Shown here one piece after another: positions 22,837 through 31,004 of a stretch of DNA of 33,465 nucleotides. How positions within the stretch are numbered: the first letter of the stretch is position 1; every line of letters begins with the position of its first letter. Origin of the DNA: JAXDBV01 sp034678415 (GTDB taxonomy: Bacteria; Bacteroidota; Bacteroidia; Bacteroidales; VadinHA17); the NCBI GenBank assembly GCA_034678415.1, contig JAXDBV010000122.1, positions 1 to 33,465 on the forward strand, in the 5' to 3' direction. The notes under the pieces were generated by a model that saw only the letters and a list, made by a program, of their open reading frames with translations, was not told the DNA's origin and made no database searches. The translations under genes and the position numbers were made by a program.

Positions 22837-23550
22837 TCAGAGACCCAGGAACTGTATGGCGAGTCCGCTAAGGAGGATCATAGCACCGGCAGTGGCATGG
22901 GTGTATCTCTCCATTTTCCCGAAAGGGATCATGCTCAGCCCCCAAACGCTTGACAACACAATCAGGAGCATGGTGGCGACGGTGGTCACGCTGAAAACCA
23001 CCGACACCTGAACCAGTCCCTCGATACTGTTCTGTGCGGCAGGGTACATCAGGATGGGGATGAGCGGTTCACAGGGTCCCAGTATGAAGATCACGAAAAG
23101 AACCCAGGGAGTGATATTCTTTTTTTCCGTTCCCTCGTGGATGTGTGCATGTTCTTCAACATGTGAATGTTCATGTTGATGACCCGTTCCGTGGTCATGG
23201 ACATGAAAATGGGTATGGGGTTTCCTCCGTATGGCATGCCGCACACCCCAGATGAGATATACCAGTCCGAAAGCGGTCAGCGCCCAGGCTGCAAGGTTGC
23301 CCCTCACCGACTCAATGTCTACCAGACTATTCACGCCGATGCCCAGAGCAATGCCCACGATACCGAGTACCACCGAGCTGGCCACATGCCCCAAACCGCA
23401 GGCCGCGGTGATCCACAAGGTTCTTGCCACCGACCACTTTCTTGCCCTGGCCATCACGATGAAGGGCAGGTAATGATCAGGACCCATCAGGGTATGCAGG
23501 AATCCGATAGACGCGGCCGTCCACAGCAATATTCCTATCCTGTTGTTCAT
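22837..23550 (-). CDS. NicO/RcnA-type metal transporter-like membrane protein with His-rich loop
   Basis: 237 residues from the ATG at 23550; AGAGGA lies 9 bases ahead of it, whereas it abuts the alternative ATG at 23559. About six membrane segments. The first carries HTLMGPDHYLPF (His19, Asp25, His26), like the H(x)nDH metal motif of NicO-type Ni/Co transporters and UreH/HupE-like relatives. A central loop (about 110-142) is packed with histidine (HTHFHVHDHGTGHQHEHSH) and should bind a divalent metal. A second conserved segment has FILGPCEPLIPIL. The cargo is not certain: Ni, Co, Zn or Cu are possible. It precedes hydC by 167 bases; [FeFe]-hydrogenase does not need nickel, so a direct link is not implied. 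Confidence 0.78.
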   Translation of the reverse strand: MNNRIGILLWTAASIGFLHTLMGPDHYLPFIVMARARKWSVARTLWITAACGLGHVASSVVLGIVGIALGIGVNSLVDIESVRGNLAAWALTAFGLVYLIWGVRHAIRRKPHTHFHVHDHGTGHQHEHSHVEEHAHIHEGTEKKNITPWVLFVIFILGPCEPLIPILMYPAAQNSIEGLVQVSVVFSVTTVATMLLIVLSSVWGLSMIPFGKMERYTHATAGAMILLSGLAIQFLGL

Positions 23551-23630
23551 GGTAAGCATTCCTCTATCCGCCGGTAAAAATAGTCAAGTTTTTCAAATAG
23601 CGTTGTAATGAAAGGAGATTAGCACATACT

Positions 23631-24017
23631 TCAGGTAATCCTGTCGCATGGTTTGATGTCGATGACCGGTGATCCTCTCATGGCATCGAGACCTGAGACA
23701 ACCAGTTCATGGTCGTTCACGGCATGGAGCATCACACGCGTGATACCAATCTTTGACGGGCGGGCGGGACTGCGAGTGGCAAAAATCCCCTTCTCCTCGC
23801 CTGAGAGGATCATACCCGTGAGACTCCGGCGTTTCGATTTATGGAAGAGGTAGACCACATCAACGTAATCGCCCGCTTTCAGCCCATCGAGCCCCTTCAC
23901 ATATCGTTTGTGAATGCGAATAATACTGAGTACGGGCACATGACGGTGTCTCTCCCGACCCGGATCGGCCTCTTTTGTTACCCTTCCGATGACCACTATC
24001 ATACGCTCCGTCTTCAT
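23631..24017 (-). CDS. TrmO-like (UPF0066/YaeB) putative tRNA m6t6A methyltransferase domain protein
   Basis: 128 residues from the ATG at 24017 (the frame is open to a TTG at 24032). The family core is clear: VVIGRV at the start, GLKAGDYVDVVYLFHKS, GIFATRSPARPSKIGITRV, then LVVSGLDAMRGSPVIDIKP. In E. coli TrmO this SAM-binding beta-barrel domain N6-methylates t6A37 of certain tRNAs; the bacterial enzyme is about 235 residues with a C-terminal extension that is missing here. Short forms occur in archaea and some bacteria and their substrates are less certain. It lies 36 bases past the Maf stop on the same strand. Confidence 0.83.
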   Translation of the reverse strand: MKTERMIVVIGRVTKEADPGRERHRHVPVLSIIRIHKRYVKGLDGLKAGDYVDVVYLFHKSKRRSLTGMILSGEEKGIFATRSPARPSKIGITRVMLHAVNDHELVVSGLDAMRGSPVIDIKPCDRIT

Positions 24018-24053
24018 GATTCGTTTTCCCAAAGAATATATACGGCGGATCCT

Positions 24054-24641
24054 TTAAAATTTCTTCAGCTCCTGGTACAAACGCTGTACGGGCAGTCCCA
24101 TGACATTATAAAATGAACCTTCGATGGTCTCTATCCCGATAAAGCCGATCCAGTCCTGTATACCATAGGCCCCTGCCTTATCAAAGGGCTGGCAGACACG
24201 CACATAATATTCTATTTCCTCATCCGTCAGCCGGGCAAAGGTCACCCGGGAGTTCACATGGAATGCCAGCTCTTTTTCCGTGGTACAGATACAAATACCG
24301 GTTATCACTTCGTGTGTTTTTGCCGACAGGGTGTGCAACATGCATATAGCGTCATGTTCATCCGCGGGTTTATTGATCACCGCATCATCCATCCAGACGA
24401 TCGTGTCGGCGGTAATCAGGAGTGTCCGGGGAAGCATCAGGTGATGCATATGCTGTGCCTTAGCCCTGGCAAGGTATACCGGTATCTCGTTTTTTGTCAG
24501 TCCGGGAGAATATGATTCATCATGGTTGTGATCAGGACAAACCCTAAAGCGGAAACCCAGTTCGGAGAGCAGCTGCCGGCGGCGCGGCGATCCTGATCCC
24601 AGTATGATATCATATTTACAGAGGTTCTCAAGTATCTTCAT
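24054..24641 (-). CDS. maf: Maf family nucleoside triphosphate pyrophosphatase
   Basis: A 195-residue cytoplasmic protein that hydrolyses non-canonical or modified NTPs to NMP and PPi (house-cleaning). Motifs: LGSGSPRRRQLL (14-25) at the phosphate-binding site, TADTIVWMDD with the general base Asp79, INKPADEHDA, KTHEVITGI, and DKAGAYGIQDWIGFI near the C-terminus. The length is normal. The start follows the UbiA stop with a single intervening base, so translation is probably coupled. The subclass (dTTP/UTP or 7-methyl-GTP type) is not decided here; KAGAYGIQ is usual for the dTTP/UTP group. Confidence 0.93.
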   Translation of the reverse strand: MKILENLCKYDIILGSGSPRRRQLLSELGFRFRVCPDHNHDESYSPGLTKNEIPVYLARAKAQHMHHLMLPRTLLITADTIVWMDDAVINKPADEHDAICMLHTLSAKTHEVITGICICTTEKELAFHVNSRVTFARLTDEEIEYYVRVCQPFDKAGAYGIQDWIGFIGIETIEGSFYNVMGLPVQRLYQELKKF

Positions 24642-24642
24642 T

Positions 24643-25635
24643 TCAGGCAGTATTCTTCATCAGGATAAAACAGGCAGGCAGGGCATACAGTACACCGGCC
24701 AACATGATGCCTTTCATCAGCAGACTGGCCCGGTGAAAATGCGCTGGTCCGTCAGCGTTAATCATCAGATATATAATGACAAGAAGCGGAAGAAGCAGAA
24801 GGGCGACGCCATAGATGAGGGTAATCGTGTCCCTGAGGTAATACACATAGACAAGGGAGATAGCCGTGATAGTCAGGCAGGTAAGGATCACCACAACTGC
24901 CCTGCTCCACCGGATGCCAATCACCACCGGCAGGGTGTTTCTCCCGTAAGCCCTGTCACCCTCAAAATCCTCCATATCCTTAATGATTTCACGGGTCATG
25001 GTGGTTAGAAAAGCAAACAGTGAGAATCCGGAAACCCAGATGATGATCAGGCCGAATGATGCCTGGTAGGCGCTCATCAGCTGACCATATACCCTGTTCA
25101 GCATGGGCACCTCGAACAGCACAACCATAAAGGGGACCATTGCAGTAAGGATGGCCACAAGGATATTGCCCAACAACAGCTGGCGTTTATACGTGGTGGA
25201 ATAGAACCACAGAAGACCTGCCACCAGCAGGAACAGGGTGCCGATCCACGGCCGGCCAATCCTGCTGGCGAGGTAAAACCCGATGATCACGCCGGTAATA
25301 TCAAGCACCAGATGAATGATCATGGCTGTGCGCCGTGGAACGATCTTTCCGACAATGACAGAGGAGGGATGATTCAGGATGTCGGTTTTTGTGTCAAAAT
25401 AATCGTTGATCACATACCCAGCCGCGGTAAGGCAGACAGTGGCAAATACCAGGAGTGCAAAGTCCAGGGAACTGAATTGCAGTTTGAAGAGCGGCAGATG
25501 TGCATCATACTGCCAGATGAGACCCTGCCTGATCTGTACCAGCAAGGGAGAGACAATACACAGCCGCATAAGATATTGTGTGATCACAATGATCAGCAGG
25601 TTGGGCAAGCGTATGAGTCGAAGGTAATGTATCAT
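24643..25635 (-). CDS. UbiA family prenyltransferase (geranylgeranylglycerol-phosphate geranylgeranyltransferase-like)
   Basis: 330 residues with eight to nine membrane segments. The two aspartate-rich motifs that hold Mg-prenyl diphosphate are present: NDYFDTKTD (77-85) and DMEDFEGDRAYG (220-231). Bacteroidetes often have this paralogue next to Maf and a KdsC-like gene, annotated like archaeal DGGGP synthase; its real acceptor in bacteria is unclear. Respiratory quinone synthesis is another possibility, but no quinone genes are nearby. The unusually long first loop (about 31-55) is mostly polar or amphipathic. It starts 36 bases after the KdsC-like stop. Confidence 0.87.
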   Translation of the reverse strand: MIHYLRLIRLPNLLIIVITQYLMRLCIVSPLLVQIRQGLIWQYDAHLPLFKLQFSSLDFALLVFATVCLTAAGYVINDYFDTKTDILNHPSSVIVGKIVPRRTAMIIHLVLDITGVIIGFYLASRIGRPWIGTLFLLVAGLLWFYSTTYKRQLLLGNILVAILTAMVPFMVVLFEVPMLNRVYGQLMSAYQASFGLIIIWVSGFSLFAFLTTMTREIIKDMEDFEGDRAYGRNTLPVVIGIRWSRAVVVILTCLTITAISLVYVYYLRDTITLIYGVALLLLPLLVIIYLMINADGPAHFHRASLLMKGIMLAGVLYALPACFILMKNTA

Positions 25636-25671
25636 AATCCCTGAACGGTTATGAATTGTGTTATGTAATGG

Positions 25672-26193
25672 TTAAATATTCACATCTCCATCCATCCATT
25701 TCTGGTGAAGTCGCAACACTTGTTCAATAACATCCCTCACACAACCTTCACCACCGTTAAAATGAGAGATATAGCGTGAGATCTGTTTCACTTCCGTCAC
25801 TGCATCGGCAGGACAGGTAGGGAACCCCACGGTCTTCATTACTTCAAGGTCGGGAAGGTCGTCACCCATGTAGAGAACATCGGCTTCGGAGAGGTTATGC
25901 TTGTTGAGGAACTCACGGAAAGGGATCATTTTGTTCATCGCCCCCAGATAGATATCCTTCACTCCCAGACGTTTCATTCTCCATTTAAATGCCCTTGAAA
26001 CGCTGCCACTGATCATTGCCAGTGGGTATTTCTTTCGTATGGCCAACTGTATGGCATAGGCATCCTTCATATTGACCGACCGCAAGGGTACGCCCGATGG
26101 ATCGAGGAACAGAATATGGGAGGAGACTACCCCGTCAAGGTCAAAGATAAACGCCCTGACCCGTTTCAGGTCCTCCTTGAAATTATTCATCAT
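25672..26193 (-). CDS. KdsC-like HAD family phosphatase (Kdo-8-phosphate phosphatase type)
   Basis: 173 residues without a cap domain, the C0 HAD type that forms tetramers. Motif I is FIFDLDGV (Asp18 nucleophile, Asp20 acid/base), motif II MISGSVS, motif III Lys in GAMNKM, and motif IV MGDDLPDLEVM. KdsC removes phosphate from Kdo-8-P in lipopolysaccharide core synthesis; DLDGV in place of the more usual DVDGV, and no kdsA/kdsB neighbours, leave the exact substrate open. It overlaps the DUF2520 gene by 4 bases (ATGA), showing coupling. Confidence 0.87.
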   Translation of the reverse strand: MMNNFKEDLKRVRAFIFDLDGVVSSHILFLDPSGVPLRSVNMKDAYAIQLAIRKKYPLAMISGSVSRAFKWRMKRLGVKDIYLGAMNKMIPFREFLNKHNLSEADVLYMGDDLPDLEVMKTVGFPTCPADAVTEVKQISRYISHFNGGEGCVRDVIEQVLRLHQKWMDGDVNI

Positions 26194-26993
26194 GATGTCT
26201 CAGGATTTTGGGATTTCACAGGGTGTCGTGTGGCGATGCTCCTGCTGAGTATGTCGTAAATATGCTGCCATTCGGGGTAGCTCTTCAACAGTTCCAAATG
26301 CTTTTCTACGACATTCCAGTCGTGCCGGAAAGCGGGTCCTGTCTGTGCATTGACCGGCGAGATGTCGATGGCCTTGCTGCAAGTCTCCCGTATCAGGGGG
26401 GAGAGAACGTCAAAGGCGATCCCTTCCTTCCCGAGCAGGTCGGCAGCAATGGTCATCAGATGGTTTACAAAGTTACAGGCGATGACAGCTGCCAGGTGTA
26501 TCCTCTGCCTTCTCTCCGAGTCAGCCATTACCGGGTGATCGGTGATACGTGACGCCAGGGTGAACAGCAAGTGATCTGTGGCGGGGTTACTGCCCTCCAC
26601 AAAAACCGTCACCCCGCGAAACTCCAATGGTCGCGACCGACTGAAAGTTTGAAGGGGATACAAACAGCCATACCTGCCGGTGTAGGGAGAAAAGATGCTG
26701 ACGGGAATGCTTCCCGCCGTGTGGACCAGCAGCTTCCCCTTCATTTCCGCAGACTGCAGGAATGGCACATATGCTGAATCGCTCAGGGCCAGTATATAGA
26801 TACTTGCATCGCCGGTGATCTGCGACGGCATATTGATCGGTTGAGCATCCAGCGCGGCTGCCAGAGAAGCAGCGGCCGACAGATTCCTGCCGTATACCTG
26901 CCGGACAGGCACTCCGCTTTTTACCAGCGCCCCGCCCAGATGTGCAGCCACATTACCCGTACCAATGATCACCGCATCCCTGATAACATCCAT
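26190..26993 (-). CDS. Rossmann-fold and DUF2520 domain protein
   Basis: 267 residues. An N-terminal NAD(P)-binding region (AVIIGTGNVAAHLGGAL, 8-24) resembles pyrroline-5-carboxylate or 6-phosphogluconate dehydrogenase-type folds, with HTAGSIPVSIF and YPLQTFSR following. The helical DUF2520 part (about 140-260) has IHLAAVIACNFVNHLMTIA and PLIRETCSKA. The family is predicted to be an oxidoreductase, but its substrate is unknown. It is probably first in a run DUF2520 - kdsC-like - ubiA-like - maf; 166 bases separate it from the addB stop. Confidence 0.85.
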   Translation of the reverse strand: MDVIRDAVIIGTGNVAAHLGGALVKSGVPVRQVYGRNLSAAASLAAALDAQPINMPSQITGDASIYILALSDSAYVPFLQSAEMKGKLLVHTAGSIPVSIFSPYTGRYGCLYPLQTFSRSRPLEFRGVTVFVEGSNPATDHLLFTLASRITDHPVMADSERRQRIHLAAVIACNFVNHLMTIAADLLGKEGIAFDVLSPLIRETCSKAIDISPVNAQTGPAFRHDWNVVEKHLELLKSYPEWQHIYDILSRSIATRHPVKSQNPETS

Positions 26994-27159
26994 AAACTGA
27001 ATGACTGTATTCTTAGCACTATTAAGGTTGAAACAGCCGGATAGATAAATATTACGCTATGGCTCCCCGGCCTATTTTAATGCTCACACTGTCTCACCGG
27101 TTGTTTTCAGCTGCAAAATAGCAATAATTATAACAATATGTCATTCGACACCCGGTATG

Positions 27160-30024
27160 CTACCTGTGACATATTCGTTTGTACGGACAGTAGTTGCATA
27201 TATCGGACTGCTCCACCTGTAAAAACGGTACGGTCTGATCAAATATCTCGTTAATTGTACCGGCCAGTAGGGATGATAGTTCAGGCATCAGGCTCCGGGC
27301 GTCAGCCAGCGGTTGCTTTTCCATATAAAGATGAGGATCGAACTCTTCTGTCATTACACCGCGTACCCAGTATATACCCGGCATTAAAGGTTGGTCGTCC
27401 TCATTATTTCCAAGCCATATCATCGCATAGATGAGTGTCTGGAGTGCGGCTTCATTTCTTTTGTCATCACCCTTGTTAAACAGCGAATCGATGTTGGAAA
27501 AAGTTCGTTCAGGCTTGCCTGTCTTGTAATCAATGATCCTCACGCTCTCCCCTGTCCTGTCAATCCTGTCGATGGTACCCCCGATAAATACCTGCGAATA
27601 ATTCCCGGCTGATTTAAGAGGGATTGAAACATGCATGGATTTCTCCAATCCAAGAATCGTGAAAGGGGTTTGCCCGGTATCCTGGCCCAATATCTCCCTT
27701 ACATACCTGGCTATCACCTCCCCTGCAATCCTATGATGACCCTCCGGTGCAGCCCTGTGTTCACCAGTATCCTTCAAGGAAAATTCTTTCGCGAACGAAT
27801 TCCACACCATTTCCTGGATAGATTCATCATCCTTCATCAGCGCCTCTATGGATGATCTGTTCACCGTCTGCCCGATAAAATCCCTGTAAATCATGTACAT
27901 GGTATGGTGAAGGATATTACCGAATGACCGCGGGTCCATCTCATCAGCAAGTCCGGCAGCTTCCTCTATACCGGCGATATAAGCGAAATAGAACCTGAGA
28001 GAACAGTTGAGGTATGTATTGATGGCACTTGGTGAGAGCACATGTTTCCACCGGTCATGGTCGGTATACTGCCTTAATTTGTCAAAGATCGCTTCCGATT
28101 TTTCCACCCTTATGGATTTATCGGTCTGTTTCAGCACATCAAACGCAAGAACATGTTGTCTGACCGGATATTTCAGTTCGTAGACCAATTGCTTGATATA
28201 CCGGCTTTCCTCACCACTCTGCATCCCCTGTTCCTGGGAATTGTACAACATCCAAACATTTGCGGGCCGCTGGAGGAGGCGATAGAAATAATAGGAATAG
28301 ATAGAATCCTGGTGTTCCAATGCAGGCAAGCCGAAGCCATTTCTCAGGTTATAGGGTATGAAGGATGGGGTATGGGTTACCCTGGGCCATATGCCTTCGT
28401 TCATCGAGAGGATGATCACGTTCTCAGCATCGAGCAGGCGGGTTTCCAGTATCCCCAGCACCTGTATCCCTGCCAGCGGCTCACCCTCAAGTGTTATACG
28501 GTCATGATCCACATACTTGCGAATGAGCCGTAACCAGGTCTCGAGCTTCATACTCATCTTCTTGTCCAACAATATATTAGACAACCTTTCAATCATCATG
28601 TACCCCCGGAAGATGAACTCCCTGTGCAGTCTCTGTTCCGGTTGCGAGGCTGAAGAGAAATGAACGAACAGCCTGTACAGGATATCCTGCATCAATGCGG
28701 CAAATCCTTCGCTGCCTTCCGGTACTGTCATAAGCTCCTTCAACAATGGCAGATCCTCCAGATAAGCAGGGGTAACAAACAAGTTGCCCGATGCTTCGAT
28801 CATTTCGGCCAGGCTACTCATTCCATTCATCCCTGAAGCAAGGATGTACTGGTGATTCAACAGACGGAGTATATCCCTTGCAAAGAAAGCGGTTATCCTG
28901 CCATCCGTTCTGCGGGCATTCAGGTACAGATCAACAAGTATTTCCATCAGTGTGCGGACAGGAGTATCCTTCAGCGGGTAGCCCATAGTGATATTCGCTT
29001 CCGGCAGGGAGGAAGGCAGGGAGTTGAGCACCGGCAGCAGGAGTGATTCATCGGGCAGCACAACAAAAGTGCTGTCAGGGCCGGAAGGGGAAGAGGCATG
29101 AATTTCTTCCAGGAGCCGGCCGGCATACTTGGCTTGTGCCACCCGTGACGAAGCAGCCACGATATGCATGGTCGCTGTTCTTCCTGACAAGGCATCCCTC
29201 TGCAAACCGGTATCGGTCTCCGGATAGCGTTCCAGGTTTTTTCTCAGGAAATGGCCGGCTTCATGTCCGGTGTTTTCAAGATAAAACTTATCATAATCCC
29301 AGTAGAAACGGGCTTTGCCTTCATCCCTGAGGAAGGAGAACAGCACGTGTTCAGATGTACTGAGGGCATTGAAACCGGCAAGAATAACCGCCGGTGCCGT
29401 GTCAGGCACCTTTTCACCCGAGCGGATACGTTCCGCCACATTCCTGTAAATCATCCCGTTATAGGCAAGTCCTTTCGAAACCAGCGACTCCCTGAAGACG
29501 GTATAAATTTCATGCAGAACGTTCCAGAGAGAAATAAACTGCTGCTGGTCGCCTGAGAGCTTTTCTCCGTTGAAGGTGCTCCAGAACTGACGGATGGTAT
29601 CTGCCTGGACCGGGTCAATATCCTCAAACTTGCTGTCTATCTCTTTCACAGCCATCAGGTTGCTGAACAGCTTCCCCGCATCCACCAGGTACTTGTCAAT
29701 ATCATTGAAATCGGTGAGAAGGATCTCTCCCCAGGGGAAGAACTCATCAAACTCCTCCGTGCTTCTGGTAATCTTTTTAAATGTTTCAAACAGCTCGATA
29801 TTCAGGAACAGGTGATCAGCCACCTGGAGGCGGCTCAGCCTCTGCATCAGTTCATCAATGGTAAGGCAGTAGGGAGTCCATATAGCCTTCCTGGTGTATT
29901 CCGCGAGGTAATGTTTGAAGTACAGGCCTGACCGCCGGTTTGGAAATATGATCCAGAGCTTCGAAATTTCATCCTCAAAACTTGTCAGGAGGTGTTGGGC
30001 CAGGTGCTTCAGAAATCTCTCCAT
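27160..30024 (-). CDS. AddB-like PD-(D/E)XK nuclease subunit of a double-strand-break repair helicase-nuclease
   Basis: 954 residues. The N-terminal part looks like an inactive UvrD-type helicase fold (IIFPNRRSGLYFKHYLAE at the Walker A position without a GKT loop). The C-terminal part is a RecB-type nuclease: LSPSAINTYLNCSLRFYF (about 663-680), the active site GGTIDRIDR with IIDYKTGKPERTF (about 833), and an iron-sulfur set made of the Cys in YLNC plus CNYCPYKRIC at the extreme C-terminus. This arrangement is that of AddB, which with AddA resects double-strand breaks. Its start is 14 bases after the stop of the radical SAM gene, and addA is just beyond that, all on one strand. Confidence 0.87.
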   Translation of the reverse strand: MERFLKHLAQHLLTSFEDEISKLWIIFPNRRSGLYFKHYLAEYTRKAIWTPYCLTIDELMQRLSRLQVADHLFLNIELFETFKKITRSTEEFDEFFPWGEILLTDFNDIDKYLVDAGKLFSNLMAVKEIDSKFEDIDPVQADTIRQFWSTFNGEKLSGDQQQFISLWNVLHEIYTVFRESLVSKGLAYNGMIYRNVAERIRSGEKVPDTAPAVILAGFNALSTSEHVLFSFLRDEGKARFYWDYDKFYLENTGHEAGHFLRKNLERYPETDTGLQRDALSGRTATMHIVAASSRVAQAKYAGRLLEEIHASSPSGPDSTFVVLPDESLLLPVLNSLPSSLPEANITMGYPLKDTPVRTLMEILVDLYLNARRTDGRITAFFARDILRLLNHQYILASGMNGMSSLAEMIEASGNLFVTPAYLEDLPLLKELMTVPEGSEGFAALMQDILYRLFVHFSSASQPEQRLHREFIFRGYMMIERLSNILLDKKMSMKLETWLRLIRKYVDHDRITLEGEPLAGIQVLGILETRLLDAENVIILSMNEGIWPRVTHTPSFIPYNLRNGFGLPALEHQDSIYSYYFYRLLQRPANVWMLYNSQEQGMQSGEESRYIKQLVYELKYPVRQHVLAFDVLKQTDKSIRVEKSEAIFDKLRQYTDHDRWKHVLSPSAINTYLNCSLRFYFAYIAGIEEAAGLADEMDPRSFGNILHHTMYMIYRDFIGQTVNRSSIEALMKDDESIQEMVWNSFAKEFSLKDTGEHRAAPEGHHRIAGEVIARYVREILGQDTGQTPFTILGLEKSMHVSIPLKSAGNYSQVFIGGTIDRIDRTGESVRIIDYKTGKPERTFSNIDSLFNKGDDKRNEAALQTLIYAMIWLGNNEDDQPLMPGIYWVRGVMTEEFDPHLYMEKQPLADARSLMPELSSLLAGTINEIFDQTVPFLQVEQSDICNYCPYKRICHR

Positions 30025-30038
30025 TGAATGGTGATGTA

Positions 30039-30992
30039 TTAGCCGTTATAATATTTTCCCTGCCAGGTATTTTTTTCTTCCAGCCGTCTCTCGATCATAC
30101 CCAGTAGCTGGTCATTCCTCAGCCCCCATTTGGGACCGGAGTTGTAGCGGGGTGGTGCCTCACCTGCAAACCGCTCGATCATGATGGCCGGATTGAGCCG
30201 TTCAACGAACTGTACGATGAAATCGACGTATTCATCGAGCCCGAAGAGGTAGAAGGAACCGGGATCCGCGGTATACTGTTTCTCGATGATTGTATTCCTG
30301 ATGATCTGCAGCTGGTGTAGCTTAAGGCTGTGCAAGGGCAGCTGTGACAGTATCCCTGCCTCATCGAGCATCTGCTGCCTTGACTCTCCCGGCAAACCAA
30401 AAATGATGTGTACTCCCACAGGGATACCCTTTGCAGCTGTCATGTGGATGGCAGCCACTGAGTCTTTAAAGGTGTGGTGGCGATTAACGGACACCAGTGC
30501 TTTTTCATAGCACGATTCGATCCCATATTCCAGCACCACGTAGTATTCTTGTGACAGGTGGCTGAGGTAATCCAGTGTGTCCTTATTGACACAGTCGGGT
30601 CGCGTGCCAATCACCAGCCCTATAATATTCCCGACCTCCAGCGCCTCCTCATAGCGTTGTTTCAGCTGTGACAGGGGGGCGTACGTGTTTGAATAAGCCT
30701 GGAAATAGGCCATGTATCTTGCCGTGCGACGGTACCGCTTCCTGTGAAAGTCTATTCCTTCCTGTATCTGCTGTTGCACGCTTTTTAACGGTGTACAATA
30801 CGAAGGACGAAAGGCCTCATTATTACAGAACGAACAGCCTCCCGTACCTTTGGCACCGTCACGGTTGGGACATGTAAACCCGGCGTCAATGCTCAGTTTT
30901 TGTATGCGCCCGCCGAAACGCTTGTGTATATAATTGCTGTAGGCATTGAAGCGCCGTTCATGACCCCAGGGATATGTCATCCTTCCCTTCAT
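30039..30992 (-). CDS. TIGR01212-type (YhcC-like) radical SAM protein
   Basis: 317 residues. The radical SAM cysteines are in TCPNRDGAKGTGGCSFC (Cys41, Cys53, Cys56); the long gap between the first two is the hallmark of this Elp3-like subgroup. Following parts fit: YFQAYSNTYAP, IGTRPDCV, VLEYGIESC, HIIFGLPGES and LKLHQLQIIRNT. The reaction is unknown; close relatives are proposed to act in RNA or metabolite modification. It lies between addA (12 bases before it) and addB (14 bases after it), a tight insertion in a repair operon. Confidence 0.9.
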   Translation of the reverse strand: MKGRMTYPWGHERRFNAYSNYIHKRFGGRIQKLSIDAGFTCPNRDGAKGTGGCSFCNNEAFRPSYCTPLKSVQQQIQEGIDFHRKRYRRTARYMAYFQAYSNTYAPLSQLKQRYEEALEVGNIIGLVIGTRPDCVNKDTLDYLSHLSQEYYVVLEYGIESCYEKALVSVNRHHTFKDSVAAIHMTAAKGIPVGVHIIFGLPGESRQQMLDEAGILSQLPLHSLKLHQLQIIRNTIIEKQYTADPGSFYLFGLDEYVDFIVQFVERLNPAIMIERFAGEAPPRYNSGPKWGLRNDQLLGMIERRLEEKNTWQGKYYNG

Positions 30993-31004
30993 TGTATTCC
31001 TCTG

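Noticed and set aside
27135..27175. AATATGTC/GACATATT inverted repeat across the addB stop
   Set aside because: The 8-bp arms are AT-rich with a 25-base loop and no clean T-run, so it is too weak to call a terminator.
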